Numbered from the stretch's first letter, positions 30,853 through 41,145 are shown. The stretch is DNA of 64,000 bases from Luteimicrobium album (GCF_030161555.1 NZ_BSUK01000001.1:1364001-1428000); one strand, 5' to 3'. Made by a program: numbers and translations. Notes: generated by a model from the sequence alone, not told the origin.

Positions 30853-30899
30853 GACGGCCGGGGCGGCCGGATCCGCGTGGTCCGGCCGCCCCGGCCGTC
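30853..30899 (+). terminator. Strong hairpin terminator after trxA
   Basis: A perfect 19-base stem, arms 30853-30871 and 30881-30899, with a 9-base loop, followed by TTCACGTTCT. It closes the Nudix-to-trxA run. Confidence 0.88.
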
Positions 30900-30939
30900 T
30901 TCACGTTCTCGTCACGACACGCGTGCGACACTGGGCAAC

Positions 30940-32349
30940 GTGACCGAGAACCTGAGCCCCCAGCCCGCGACGTCCCCGACCACGGCTTCCGCCGCGGCAG
31001 CGGCGCGCGCGGCAGCGGCAGGTTCCGGGGCAGCACCCGCGGGCACGCGCCTCGACCCGTGGTTCGGCTCCTACGCGGACCGGGCGCACGGTATGCGTGC
31101 CTCCGAGATCCGCGCCCTGTTCGCCGTCGCCAACCGCCCCGAGGTCGTCTCCCTCGCCGGGGGCATGCCCTACCTCAAGGGGCTGCCGCTCGACACGATC
31201 GCCGCGTCCGTCGCGGAGCTCGTCGCCACCCGCGGGGCGACCGCCCTCCAGTACGGCAGCGGCCAGGGCGACGAGACCCTACGTGAGCAGATCATCGAGG
31301 TCATGCGCCTCGAGGGCGTCGCGGCGCACCCCGACGACGTCGTCGTCACCACGGGGTCGCAGCAGGCGCTCGACCTCGTGACCCGGATCTTCGTGGACCC
31401 GGGCGACGTCGTCGTGGCCGAGGCGCCGTCGTACGTCGGGGCGCTCGGCGTCTTCCGCTCCTACCAGGCCGAGGTCGTGCACTCGCCCATCGACGAGCAC
31501 GGCATCGTCCCGGAGATCCTCGAGGAGACGCTCACCCGCCTCGAGACCGCGGGCAAGACGGTCAAGCTGCTCTATCTCATCCCGAACTTCCACAACCCGG
31601 GCGGCGTCTCGATCTCGCTCGAGCGTCGGCCCAGGATCGTCGAGATCGCCCAGCGCCACGGCGTCCTCGTGCTCGAGGACAACCCGTACGGGCTCCTCGG
31701 GTTCGACGGCGAGACCCTCCCCGCGCTGCAGTCGTACCACCCCGACGGCGTCGTCTACCTCGGGTCGTTCTCCAAGACCTTCGCCCCCGGGTACCGGGTC
31801 GGCTGGGCCGTCGCGCCGCACGCCGTGCGGGAGAAGCTCGTCCTCGCCTCCGAGGCCGCGATCCTGTGCCCGTCCAACGCGTCGCAGATGGCTATCTCGA
31901 CCTACCTGGCGACGTGCGACTGGCAGGGTCAGGTCAAGCAGTTCCGCGAACTCTACCGCGAGCGTCGCGACGCGATGGTCGGCGCGCTCGCCGAGCACCT
32001 CCCGTCGGCGTCCTGGACCGTGCCGGCGGGCGGCTTCTACACCTGGGTGCGACTGCCCGAGGGCCTCGATGCGAAGGCCATGCTGCCCCGCGCCGTGACC
32101 GCGCGCGTCGCCTACGTCCCCGGGACCGCGTTCTACGCCGACGGGTCGGGCGCCGACCACATGCGCCTGTCGTTCTGCTACCCCACGCCCGAGCAGATCC
32201 GCGAGGGTGTCCGGCGGCTCGCCGGCGTCGTCTCGAACGAGCTTGACCTCGCGACGATCTTCGGCACGGGCACCGCAGACTCCCCGGCGTCGCAGAGCCG
32301 TCGGTCCTCCCCGGAGGACGTCGAGGCACCCGGTCCCGACCTCGCCTGA
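30940..32349 (+). CDS. PLP-dependent aminotransferase (class I/II, 2-aminoadipate transaminase-like)
   Basis: 469 residues from GTG 30940. After an Ala-rich N-terminal tail the fold I blocks are ISLAGG-like VSLAGGMPYLKGLP, LQYGSGQGDETLREQI, VVTTGSQQALDLV, LIPNFHNPGGVS and VLEDNPYGLLGF. The PLP Lys lies in GSFSKTFAPGYRVGW. This pattern belongs to the LysN/ArAT-like, MocR-core family that handles aromatic or 2-aminoadipate substrates. The amino acid used cannot be fixed. Intact frame. The terminator of trxA lies just upstream, so it has its own promoter. Confidence 0.87.
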   Translation: MTENLSPQPATSPTTASAAAAARAAAAGSGAAPAGTRLDPWFGSYADRAHGMRASEIRALFAVANRPEVVSLAGGMPYLKGLPLDTIAASVAELVATRGATALQYGSGQGDETLREQIIEVMRLEGVAAHPDDVVVTTGSQQALDLVTRIFVDPGDVVVAEAPSYVGALGVFRSYQAEVVHSPIDEHGIVPEILEETLTRLETAGKTVKLLYLIPNFHNPGGVSISLERRPRIVEIAQRHGVLVLEDNPYGLLGFDGETLPALQSYHPDGVVYLGSFSKTFAPGYRVGWAVAPHAVREKLVLASEAAILCPSNASQMAISTYLATCDWQGQVKQFRELYRERRDAMVGALAEHLPSASWTVPAGGFYTWVRLPEGLDAKAMLPRAVTARVAYVPGTAFYADGSGADHMRLSFCYPTPEQIREGVRRLAGVVSNELDLATIFGTGTADSPASQSRRSSPEDVEAPGPDLA

Positions 32350-32512
32350 CCGCCGCACCGTCGGGACGCCCCGTGCCGCTCGACACCTGGCCGGCTCTCG
32401 TGCCGTCGGGCGCCCTGCGTGACAGGCAGGTCCGATTCGTCCCCGACGGCCCGTAGGGCACGGGGTGCCGCCCGTTCACCCTTCTCAGCACGCCGCGACC
32501 CGGAGGCCTCAC

Positions 32513-33484
32513 GTGACACCGCCCAGCAGCAGCCGCACCTCGAACGACCTCCGCGTCGTCGTCCTCGCCGGCGGGCTCTCGCACGAGCGTGACGTCTCGG
32601 TCCGCTCCGGCAGGCGCGTGGCCGACGCGCTGCGGAGCACCGGCGTCGACGTCGTCGTTCACGACGTCGACGCCGACCTCGTCCCCACCCTCCAGGAGCT
32701 CCGGCCGGACGTCGTCTGGCCGCTGCTCCACGGCGCGACCGGCGAGGACGGATCCGTCCGCGAGATCCTCGAGCTGCTCCGCCTCCCGTACGTCGGGACC
32801 GGTCCCCGCAGCAGCCGGGTCGCCTGGAACAAGGAGATCGCGAAGGGGGTCGTCGCCGCGGCGGGCATCGCAACCCCGGACTCCGTCACCCTGCAGCAGG
32901 ACCTCTTCCGTGAGCTCGGCGCCGGGTCCGTGATGGACGCCATCGTCGACCGCATCGGTGTGCCTCTGGTCGTCAAGCCGTCGCGCGGAGGCTCCGCCCT
33001 CGGTGTCAGCATCGTCGATCGTCCGGGTGACCTCGCCCGCGCGCTCGTCGCGTCGTACGCCTACGGCGACACGGCGCTCGTCGAGCGCGCGATCGTCGGC
33101 ACCGAGGTCGCCGTCAGCATCGTCGAGACCGAGGCCGGCCCCACCGCCCTCCCCGCCGTCGAGATCGTCACCGACGGACCGTACGACTACGACGCCCGGT
33201 ACAACCCCGGGCGGAGCCAGTACTTCGCCCCCGCACGGCTGGACGGCGACGTCACCGAGCGCGTCGCGACAGCGGCCGTGACGGCCTTCCGCGCCCTGGG
33301 GCTGCGCCACCTGGGTCGTGTCGACCTCATCGTCGACGACGACGGCGTGCCGCACTTCCTCGAGACGAACGTCGCACCCGGCATGACGGAGACGTCGCTC
33401 TTCCCGCAGGCCGTGCTGGCCTCGGGAACCACGCTCGCAGGCGTCTATCGCGACGTCGTCGAGCGCGCCGCCCGCACCGTGTGA
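32513..33484 (+). CDS. D-alanine--D-alanine ligase-like ATP-grasp protein
   Basis: 323 residues from GTG 32513 with GGAGG seven bases upstream. The N-domain has VVVLAGGLSHERDVSVRSG and the ATP-grasp core has RVAWNKEIAKGVVAAAG, LVVKPSRGGSALGVSIV and FLETNVAPGMTETSLFP. These are the Ddl blocks, including the metal-binding ExN. It would join two D-amino acids for the wall precursor. Some genomes carry a second, distinct Ddl elsewhere, so this could be a paralogue with another dipeptide product. It converges on parB with a shared hairpin between. Confidence 0.85.
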   Translation: MTPPSSSRTSNDLRVVVLAGGLSHERDVSVRSGRRVADALRSTGVDVVVHDVDADLVPTLQELRPDVVWPLLHGATGEDGSVREILELLRLPYVGTGPRSSRVAWNKEIAKGVVAAAGIATPDSVTLQQDLFRELGAGSVMDAIVDRIGVPLVVKPSRGGSALGVSIVDRPGDLARALVASYAYGDTALVERAIVGTEVAVSIVETEAGPTALPAVEIVTDGPYDYDARYNPGRSQYFAPARLDGDVTERVATAAVTAFRALGLRHLGRVDLIVDDDGVPHFLETNVAPGMTETSLFPQAVLASGTTLAGVYRDVVERAARTV

Positions 33485-33545
33485 CGGGACGGCTCCGGGG
33501 CCCACTCCCTCGGTTCGCCGATCCTGCCCGCCACCTCGAACGACG

Positions 33546-33577
33546 TGAGGGCGCCCGTCCGTCGACGGGCGCCCTCA
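33546..33577. terminator. Bidirectional hairpin between ddl-like gene and parB
   Basis: Perfect 14-base arms TGAGGGCGCCCGTC (33546-33559) and GACGGGCGCCCTCA (33564-33577) with a 4-base loop, between convergent genes. Confidence 0.8.
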
Positions 33578-33601
33578 TGCTCTCCTGGCCGGGCTCGGAG
33601 C

Positions 33602-35158
33602 TCAGCGGCGCAGGAGGCCCGGGTCCTCCGGCGCCATGACGTCGAGGATCCGGTTGAGGTCCTCGACCGATGCGAACTCGATCGTGACCTTCCCCTTCGA
33701 CTTCCCGAGGTCGACCCGGACCCGCGTCTCGAACCGGTCGGAGAGGCGAGAGGCCAGCTCGTCGACCGCTTCGCTCCGCTGGCCGGCCCGGGGCCGGTGC
33801 TGAGGCGCCTTCTCGTCGCCGACCCCGAGCGCCACGATCTCCTCGGTCGCCCGGACCGACAGCCCCTCGGACACGATCCGCTGCGCGAGCCGCTCGATCG
33901 CTGCGCCGTCCGAGAGCCCCAGCAGTGCACGGGCGTGGCCCGCCGACAGCACCCCCGCGGCGACGCGGCGCTGGACGAGCGGAGGCAGTCGGAGGAGCCG
34001 CAGCGTGTTCGAGATCTGCGGGCGAGACCGGGAGATCCGCAGTGCGAGCTCGTCGTGGGTGCAGCCGAAGTCGTCGAGGAGCTGGCGATAGGCGGCAGCC
34101 TCCTCGAGGGGGTTCAGCGCCGAGCGGTGGAGGTTCTCGAGCAGCGCGTCCCGCAGGAGGTCCTCGTCGTCGGTGACACGGACGATCGCGGGGATGACGT
34201 CGAGGCCGGCGGCCTGGGTGGCACGCCACCGCCGCTCCCCCATGATGAGCTCGTACTGTCCAGCCTCATCGGGTGCGGGACGCACGACGACCGGCTGGAG
34301 GACACCGATCTCCTTGATGGAGCCGACGAGCTCGTCCAGCTCACCCTCGTCGAAGACCGTCCTGGGCTGACGCGGGTTGGGCCGGATGCTGTTGACGGGG
34401 AGCTCCGCAAAGGACGCGCCCGGGACGGGGACGAGACCGTCCTGTCCGTCGGCGACCGGAGCCGTCACACCGCCCGACGTCGTCGAGATTCCCTCTGCCG
34501 TGCCCGCGTCCTCTGCCGTGCCCACGTCAGGATTCGAACCCTGGCTCGCGTCGTCGTGCGAGGCGCCGCTCTGTGCCTCGTCCGTACCCGGCTCTTCAGC
34601 GGTCGCCTCGGCGCGGTCGCCGTCGCCTTCCCCGGCGCTTTCCGCCACAGCATGCGGGGCAGCGTCCTCAGTCGCCGAGACGACATCTGACCGCGAGGCG
34701 TCGCCGGTCTCTGTGGCGGCCAGCGCCTCCGGATCGGCGTCCACGCCGCGCCCGTCACTCGCCGTCGCGTCCGCAGCGCTCTCCTGGTTCGTCGACTCGG
34801 GCGACACCTCGGGCTTTGGCGCCGATGCGCCGGACCTGCCGCCCGGGTCCACCGCCTCGACGTCCCCCAGGGGCGCACGTGACGACTCCGCTTCCGCTGT
34901 TCCGGTCGCACCGGACGCGGTCTCGACATCGAGGCCCGGCGCGTCGGTAGCCGCGTTGGTTTCACGTGAAACGTCGGCGACCTCCTCGTCAGCCGCGGAC
35001 GCGTCCTCTGGCCGGTCGATGGTCGCGACGCCTGCCTCGCGTATTCCGCCCGTTGACGCGGCAGCGGGGAAGAAGACGTCCACCGGCCGCTCCCCCTCGG
35101 AACTCGTGGGGATCAAGGCGCCCAGACCACGTCCGAGGCCACGCCGACGTTCCTTCAT
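33602..35158 (-). CDS. parB: Chromosome partitioning protein ParB
   Basis: 518 residues. It starts [17 protein letters not shown], the actinobacterial ParA-contacting peptide, then about 240 residues of acidic, low-complexity Ala/Asp/Glu/Ser/Thr sequence, unusually long for ParB. The CTP-binding N-domain follows ([27 protein letters not shown]), then the parS-binding helix-turn-helix ([29 protein letters not shown]) and the C-terminal dimer domain ([15 protein letters not shown]). It loads on parS and slides as a CTP clamp. One parS (34958) lies inside its own gene. ParA ends one base upstream of its ATG. Confidence 0.96.
   Translation of the reverse strand: MKERRRGLGRGLGALIPTSSEGERPVDVFFPAAASTGGIREAGVATIDRPEDASAADEEVADVSRETNAATDAPGLDVETASGATGTAEAESSRAPLGDVEAVDPGGRSGASAPKPEVSPESTNQESAADATASDGRGVDADPEALAATETGDASRSDVVSATEDAAPHAVAESAGEGDGDRAEATAEEPGTDEAQSGASHDDASQGSNPDVGTAEDAGTAEGISTTSGGVTAPVADGQDGLVPVPGASFAELPVNSIRPNPRQPRTVFDEGELDELVGSIKEIGVLQPVVVRPAPDEAGQYELIMGERRWRATQAAGLDVIPAIVRVTDDEDLLRDALLENLHRSALNPLEEAAAYRQLLDDFGCTHDELALRISRSRPQISNTLRLLRLPPLVQRRVAAGVLSAGHARALLGLSDGAAIERLAQRIVSEGLSVRATEEIVALGVGDEKAPQHRPRAGQRSEAVDELASRLSDRFETRVRVDLGKSKGKVTIEFASVEDLNRILDVMAPEDPGLLRR
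34958..34973. promoter_or_regulatory. parS site 1 (inside parB)
   Basis: GGTTTCACGTGAAACG, matching the 14-base palindrome GTTTCACGTGAAAC of the bacterial parS consensus. Read on the coding strand it gives Val-Ser-Arg-Glu-Thr. Confidence 0.92.
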
Positions 35159-35159
35159 C

Positions 35160-36716
35160 TCAGCTCACCTGCTCTTCCTGGACAGCGCGATCCGCGCCGG
35201 CCGTCACCGGACCACGTTCTGAAAGTTCGCGCGCCGCCTCCAGGTACGCGAGGGCGCCCGACGAGCTCGGGTCGTACGTCACGACGGTCTGCCCGTAGCT
35301 GGGCGCCTCCGAGATCCGCACCGATCGCGGAACCGTCGTGCGAAGCGTCTGCGCCGCGAAGTGCTGCCGAACCTCGCTCGCCACCTGTTGCGCGAGATTG
35401 GTGCGCGCGTCGTACATCGTCAGCAGGATCGTCGAGACGTGCAGCTCCGGATTGAGATGCGACTGGATCAGCCCGATCGTCTTGAGCAGCTGCGTGAGGC
35501 CCTCCAGCGCGTAGTACTCGCACTGGATCGGGATCAGCACTTCCCTGCCCACGACGAAGGCGTTCACGGTGAGCAGTCCCAGGCTCGGGGGCAGTCGACG
35601 AAGATGTAGTCGAGCGGAGGCTTTCCTCGCGCTCGAGCTCCGCCATGTAGGCATCGAGGGCACGCCGGAGCCGTGTTTCACGTGAAACGACGGACACGAG
35701 CTCGATCTCGGCCCCGGAGAGATCGATCGTTGCGGGCACGCACCACAGCGATTCGATATCGGGGCACTGCTGCACGACCTCGGCGATCGGCGCGTCCTCG
35801 ATCAGAACCTCGTAGATCGACGGCGTTCCAGCGCGGTGGTCGACGCCGAGCGCGGTCGATGCGTTGCCCTGGGGATCGTTGTCGATGACGAGTACCTGGA
35901 GGCCCGACCTCGCCAGCGCAGCGGCAAGGTTGACCGTCGTCGTCGTCTTGCCTACGCCCCCTTCTGGTTGGCCACCGTGATGACCCGGGTCCGGTCGGGA
36001 CGCGCCAAGGTCCGGCCCTCGAGCTCGATCCGACGCCTCACGTCCCGCGCCAGCTCCGCCGCCAGGGGTGTCGAGTCGTCGATCTCTGGCATCGCGGCGA
36101 GCAGCTCGGCGCGCGTGTCATGAGCGGTCGGCAACGGGAGCACGGGGTCCAACATCCCAGGCACGTTGCTGTTGTCCCCAGCCACAGATCCATCCTCACC
36201 CGCAGGATTCTGCGGTTCTTCGCTCGCGTCCACGTCGATATCCACAACCATCTGTGGATTGTCGCTTGTGTCCGTCGGAGCTGCTTCCACAGGCTTCGCT
36301 TCGACCGATGTGCTTGGCCCGCCGTCGTGATCGGGCGTCGCGGACCTCGTGCGAGGCCGGCTGTCCCCGTCCTCCGCGACATCGTTCCGCCTTGCCTGGG
36401 CATGGGGCGCCTCGGGATCCTCGACCGCGCCCCCTTCCTCGAGCGCCTGCGGCGGATCGGCGGTCAGGGTGGCGGGTGGCGCCACGATCGGCATCAGGAC
36501 CGTCGGAGTGTCCGACGGTGTTTCACGTGAAACTGCGGAGTCGCCTGGCGACGCTCCGAGTCCGTCGTCGTGCGACGCCACCGTCGCGAGGCCGTCCGAA
36601 GGCGCGCGGTCTTCGCGGTTCGTGGAATCGGAAGCATTGTGCCGTGAGAATCGTGAGAACCAGCCGCCCGATCCACCCCGTGGCATCCCGCTGTCACCGT
36701 CCTTGTCGTCTGGCAT
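35160..36716 (-). CDS. parA: Chromosome partitioning ATPase ParA; three apparent 1-base breaks
   Basis: About 519 residues after repair. A long acidic, Pro/Ser/Thr-rich extension (about 240 residues) precedes [19 protein letters not shown], the deviant Walker A. Breaks: a G is lost in the run shown as CCCCC at 35957-35961 (NQKGG becomes NQKGA-stop), a base near the T run 35632-35634, and a G at 35587-35591 in VDCPPSLGLL. Further blocks: [15 protein letters not shown] Walker A', [31 protein letters not shown]. The ATPase drives ParB-parS segregation. Two parS sites lie within this gene. Start at ATG 36716 is the longest option; later ATGs would remove part of the extension. Confidence 0.93.
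35674..35689. promoter_or_regulatory. parS site 2 (inside parA)
   Basis: TGTTTCACGTGAAACG, 15 of 16 to the consensus. Encodes VSRET in ParA. Confidence 0.93.
36519..36534. promoter_or_regulatory. parS site 3 (inside the parA extension)
   Basis: TGTTTCACGTGAAACT, palindrome core intact. Encodes VSRET in the N-terminal extension of ParA. Confidence 0.92.
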
Positions 36717-36749
36717 CGCTACTGAGAAGTTCTCGGCTGACGCTACAGG

Positions 36750-37493
36750 TCATCGCGCGGATCCTCGGCGAGGCACGCGCACCACGACCGTGTCCTCCAC
36801 GACAGGAATCGTCGCCGCACGAAGAATCGTCGGATCGCCTGCTCCGAGACGACGAAGCACCTTGCGCGCCGCCGGAACCTCGCGCTCGACGTTCCGGCCC
36901 TTGAGCAGCACGAGCTCGCCGTCCTCACGGAGGAGTGGCAGGCCGATCCGCGCCAGCTTGTCGAGGGACGCGACAGCCCGGGCCGTCACCGCGTCGACCT
37001 CGAAGGCGCCGTGGAACTCCTCCGCGCGCCCCCGCTTGACCTCGACGTTCGACAGCTCCAACGCGTCGGACATCTCCCCCAGCCAGGTACAGCGGCGTTC
37101 CATGGGCTCGATCAGCATGACCTGGACCGAGGGCAGCATCGCCGCAATGACGATGCCTGGGAGACCTGCACCTGAGCCGAGGTCGGCGACGCTGCCCGTT
37201 GTCGGCAGATAGGGCACCACAGCGGCCGAGTTGTAGATGTGTCGCGACCAGATCCTGTCGACCTCACGCGGCCCGATCAGGCCGCGCTCCTCGCCGTCGC
37301 TGGCGAGCCGGTTGGCAAAGAGCTCCACCTTCGCAAAGGCCTGTCCGAAGTAAGCCAGCGCGGCGTCACGGGCGGCGGTTTCACGTGAAACGTCGTCGGG
37401 ACCCTCGGACGAGAGCTCATCCGCTCCGGGACCACCGTCCTGTACCGGGGGCGCCTCGAACGCCTGAGCTCCATCGTGCGGTTGCGAGTTCAC
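36750..37493 (-). CDS. rsmG: 16S rRNA (guanine(527)-N(7))-methyltransferase RsmG
   Basis: About 247 residues from GTG 37493; an in-frame GTG at 37529 would add 12 residues and cannot be excluded. The SAM-binding loop is VADLGSGAGLPGIVIA, followed by MLIEPMERRCTWL and RGRAEEFHG. REVDRIWSRHIYNSAAVVPY is the family's N-terminal block. It methylates G527 of 16S rRNA with SAM. The N-terminal 45 residues are acidic and carry the VSRET encoded by parS site 4. ParA begins 33 bases downstream. Intact frame. Confidence 0.93.
   Translation of the reverse strand: MNSQPHDGAQAFEAPPVQDGGPGADELSSEGPDDVSRETAARDAALAYFGQAFAKVELFANRLASDGEERGLIGPREVDRIWSRHIYNSAAVVPYLPTTGSVADLGSGAGLPGIVIAAMLPSVQVMLIEPMERRCTWLGEMSDALELSNVEVKRGRAEEFHGAFEVDAVTARAVASLDKLARIGLPLLREDGELVLLKGRNVEREVPAARKVLRRLGAGDPTILRAATIPVVEDTVVVRVPRRGSAR
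37377..37392. promoter_or_regulatory. parS site 4 (inside rsmG)
   Basis: GGTTTCACGTGAAACG, palindrome core intact. Encodes VSRET in the N-terminal part of RsmG. Confidence 0.92.
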
Positions 37494-37908
37494 CGGCCCA
37501 TCATTCCCTACCGGGACCCCTCCCCGCACCCGCGCGGCCGACTGTCACCGGCTGCCATGCCTGACCATCGAGACACGGGTGATCGATCGAGCTACGGCTG
37601 GCGCGACGCTACCTTCCTCGCTGACATCAGGCACCCTCCCTCTCTTCGGGCGGGGGCTCGAAACCGGTGCCGACACCCTCCCCAGAGGCACGGGACGCGC
37701 TCCGGTACTCGCGCCGCCCGCGGACGGCGTGGTGCCGCCGACATCCCCGAAAGCCCAGGCAGCGGTCATGGTCGGGGCGGCCTGGAGAACCGCCCCGCCG
37801 CCGTGTGCTCACCGCGTTCTGCTGAGGTACGCCGAGCAGTCGAGCGTCGAGCGACTGTGGAACTTGCTGGATGGGAGTGCGGAGCGACACGGCCGGACGT
37901 CCCGATGC

Positions 37909-37924
37909 TGTTTCACGTGAAACA
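37909..37924. promoter_or_regulatory. parS site 5 (perfect consensus, intergenic)
   Basis: TGTTTCACGTGAAACA, the exact 16-base parS consensus, in the non-coding spacer between rsmG and jag. Confidence 0.96.
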
Positions 37925-38494
37925 CCCTCGATCAACGAGCTCGGCACCCGCAGCGGGCGGTCGATTCTGTTCCGCTGCCGAGCTTCCAGGTGTTGTCGCC
38001 ATCACTGCCACGCCTGCATCAGGGTGACGAAGTCCAGGCGACTCCGTCGAACCACGGAATTGCTCCCGACCGCTGCGACCGACCGGCTCTAACGGCTTCG
38101 TGCTCCCAGCGGCCGGGCAGCTCCGGCGACAGTCACCTGCGCTCTCGCGAAAGCTCCCTGCTTCCGACCGGGGGCCGTTCGCCCCGGTCGGCGAGCCATC
38201 GCCTGGCGCGGGATCTCCGCCCGAGGAACTCTCGTCATGGCCAACGTCCCGGACCGGGTCAGCCTCTCGTGACGCCTCCACGCCCCTCACGTGCACTCCT
38301 CCGGCTCACTGCATCCCGGTACACGCCGCGCGCGTCAGCGGCCTGCCTGATCGCGCCACGATCAACTCGTCGCACGAGGCGCCCCACGTCCCGTGCCGCG
38401 ACAGGTTGGACCACGGCGGAGCCCATCGCTCAACCCTATGAACGCGTGGTCCGGCGCCGCGAGACCAACACCCGCAGCGCAGCAGTGCGAGGTT

Positions 38495-38526
38495 CGGAGG
38501 TCCGGAGGTCCGGAGGTCCGGAGGTC
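38495..38526. repeat. Tandem repeat (CGGAGGTC)4
   Basis: Four exact 8-base copies in a row, preceded by a degenerate copy (ttcggagg at 38493). Period 8 is incompatible with a coding repeat unless three copies are counted together. Confidence 0.9.
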
Positions 38527-38554
38527 CGCGCGGCCGAGCGATCGACCGCGTCCC

Positions 38555-38570
38555 TGTTTCACGTGAAACC
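38555..38570. promoter_or_regulatory. parS site 6 (intergenic)
   Basis: TGTTTCACGTGAAACC, 15 of 16 to the consensus, in the rsmG-jag spacer, 29 bases after an 8-base tandem repeat. Confidence 0.93.
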
Positions 38571-39037
38571 ATCTCGCCGAGGTGCTGATGCCTGCCTCAC
38601 CATGCGACCCGGCCCTTGCTGGGCTCCGGTGCACGACATCAACGCGAGAACCGACAACGTCCACACCGCCGTCCCGCTGCCGGGACAACGCACAGCAGAG
38701 GCCAGGCCGTCGACGACGATCGTCTCGCTCGAAGCTCGACGTCCAGCGCCCGCTCGCCCGCTCGACCGCCGTGGTGCACTGTCATGGGCGCGAATCGGAA
38801 TCGCATCGGTGGCCTATCGAGGCCCGAGATCCGGGCGTGAAATGGCCCGGCACCGTTCTGCGCGCAGCCTTGCACCCCGCCAGCGCCGTCCGGCCAACCG
38901 CGTATCCGCATCCATGTCGACCCAAGGCCAACGGTCCACTTCTCCCGGTCTCCTCAACGTCCGGCTCCGCCTCCGACGTGGCGCGCCAGATCCGTCGGCG
39001 CACCGGATCCGGACGAAGCCGCACAGCTCGACGGTAA

Positions 39038-39091
<54 letters not shown>

Positions 39092-39111
39092 AACAAGCAA
39101 CCCGGTCGCCA

Positions 39112-39127
39112 TGTTTCACGTGGAACA
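39112..39127. promoter_or_regulatory. parS-like site 7 (one mismatch in the core)
   Basis: TGTTTCACGTGGAACA: one A-to-G change in the right arm relative to the consensus. Lies 20 bases after the (GCGTCG)9 repeat. Such variants bind ParB in other actinobacteria to my knowledge. Confidence 0.8.
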
Positions 39128-39360
39128 CGCCGACCGAGAGGGCCGAACAGCGCGCGAGGAACCGAGCTCCTCGTCGGAGCGACCGACCCGGGCACGCGGT
39201 GTGACCGAGAGCATCCGCGGGCACCGCTCAGCAGTCTCGCGGCACACGCTCCACCGACACCGCGCGCGACGAGAGTTCGCACCGAGGCGCCAAGCCGAGA
39301 GAGCAATGGGGCGTCGAGCCGACCGGCTCGACGCCCCTTCGAGGTGTCACTCAGGCGGGG

Positions 39361-39864
39361 TCAGGCGGGGAGGACCACCACGTACCGCTCCGGCTCGACG
39401 CCTCGAGAGTCGCTCGACAGCCCGGCCGCAGCCACCTGGTCGTGCACGACCTTGCGCTCGAACGCGTTGAGCGGGTCGAGCGCGACCTCCTGACCGCTCT
39501 CGCGGACCGCCGCGATCGCCGACTCGGCGAGCGTGACCAGCTCGGCACGCCGAGCCGCACGGTAGCCCGCGACATCCAGCATGAGACGGCTGCGCTCGCC
39601 CGTCCGGGTCTGCACCGCGAGCCGCGTGAGCTCCTGGAGGGCTTCGAGCACTTCGCCGTGGGAGCCGGCGAGGTGCTTGAGGGCGCCCGGCGCCTCGGCC
39701 ACGATCTCCACGGCCGCGCGATCGTTCTCCACGTCGATCTCGATGTCGCCGTCGAGGTCGGCGATGTCGAGGAGCTCCTCGAGGTAGTCGGCGGCGATCT
39801 CGCCCTCGTCCTCGAGTCGCTTGGTCGGGCTCGGCGCAACCGGCTGCGTCTCGGACGACGTCAT
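39361..39864 (-). CDS. jag: Jag/SpoIIIJ-associated RNA-binding protein (KH-R3H)
   Basis: 167 residues from ATG 39864, with AAGGAG upstream. A KH-like domain (VENDRAAVEIVAEAPGAL, GSHGEVLEALQELTRLAV) is followed by an R3H domain, whose RxxxH is seen in NAFERKVVHDQ. It binds RNA; in Gram-positives it influences division and YidC2-linked functions. Position directly upstream of yidC on the same strand is conserved. Intact frame. Confidence 0.93.
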   Translation of the reverse strand: MTSSETQPVAPSPTKRLEDEGEIAADYLEELLDIADLDGDIEIDVENDRAAVEIVAEAPGALKHLAGSHGEVLEALQELTRLAVQTRTGERSRLMLDVAGYRAARRAELVTLAESAIAAVRESGQEVALDPLNAFERKVVHDQVAAAGLSSDSRGVEPERYVVVLPA

Positions 39865-39951
39865 GGGTTTCTCCTTCGGTTCAAGCGGGCGGTCGCCGCG
39901 CGACACTGCGCAGGCGGACCTCTGTCTGGTGGGGCTGACGAGCGCGGACCG

Positions 39952-41105
39952 CTACCGCTTCTTGCGTTTCTTGCCGGAGCCGGGGCCGGCCGGACGCTTC
40001 TGGGAGCCGCTCGCGGCTGCACCCGCACCCCGACCGCCGCCCTGCTCTCCGCCCGTCTTCCCGCTCGTCGCACCCTTCGGTGCGGAAGCCTCCGGCTGAG
40101 TCGTCGGCTCCGAGCGAGCCGGCGGGTTCTCGGCCACAGCATCGCCGCTCGCGCCGCCAGCTGCAGCAGGCTTCACCGGACCCTTGTTCCTGTCCTTGCG
40201 CTTGGGCTGCTGACGCTGGCCGCGGGGGCCTCGATGATCAGAGGCTCCTCCGGGATGATGCCCTTCGCGCGGTCCCGAGCGGCCTTCTTCTCCTTGTAGA
40301 TGCGCTCCGCCTCGGACCCGGGGGCGGGCATCCGCTTGATCGTGTAGAACTGCTGACCCATCGACCAGAGGTTCGTCGTGGTCCAGTAGACGAGGACACC
40401 GATCGGGAAGTTGATGCCCGAGATCGCGAAGACCACCGGGTAGCCCCAGAGCATGAGCTTTTGGGTCTGTGCCATCGGGCCCTGGAGCGCCGCCTTCGGC
40501 ATGTTCTTCATGGTGAGCTGGCGCTGCGTGAAGAACGTCGTGGCGCACATCGCGACGATGAGGATGGCCGCGGCGACCTTGGCGTTGGTGCCCTCGGCAC
40601 TCTTGAACACGTCCGAGAGCTGCGCGCCGAAGATCTGCGACGTCTCGATGTCGTGGGCGACGGACGCGTTGATGGGACCGATGGCACCACGCTTGCCGTC
40701 AGCGATGTCCGGCAGGTGGTTGAGCACACGGAACAGCGCGAAGAAGATCGGCGACTGCAGCAGGATCGGGAGGCAGGACGCGAACGGGTTGGTCCCGTGC
40801 TTCCGGTACAGCGCCATGGTCTCGCGAGAGAGCGCCTCACGGGAGGCCGGGTCGCTCTTGCCCTTGTACTTCTTCTGGATCGCCTGGAGCTCGGGCTGCA
40901 TCATCTGCATGCCACGCGACGCCCTGATCTGCCGGAAGAACAGCGGGATCAGGATGATCCGGATGACGATGACCAGGCCGACGATCGACAGAACCCACGC
41001 AAAGCTGGGCCCTTCGGAAAAACCGACGTGGGTCAGCACCCAGTGGCAGGCGTACATGATCCATGCGACGGCCCATTCGATGGGCCCGAGGATCGTGTCG
41101 AACAT
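39952..41105 (-). CDS. yidC: Membrane protein insertase YidC; one apparent 1-base break
   Basis: About 384 residues after repair. The short actinobacterial/Gram-positive form: first helix near the N-terminus (MFDTILGPIEWAVAWIMYAC), then VIRIILIPLFFRQIRASRG with the conserved Arg in the groove, a charged hairpin (LQAIQKKYKGKSD), and core helices (LPILLQSPIFFALFRVL, LMLWGYPVVFAISG, LVYWTTTNLWSMGQQ). A base is missing in the run 40224-40228; the C-terminal tail then is basic (QQPKRKDRNKGPVK ... SGKKRKKR). It inserts membrane proteins with or without SecYEG. Order rnpA-yidD-yidC-jag is standard. Confidence 0.95.
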
Positions 41106-41145
41106 GTGTCAGTGCTCCCTGGTTCGGGGGTCCCGTGGCGCGGCA

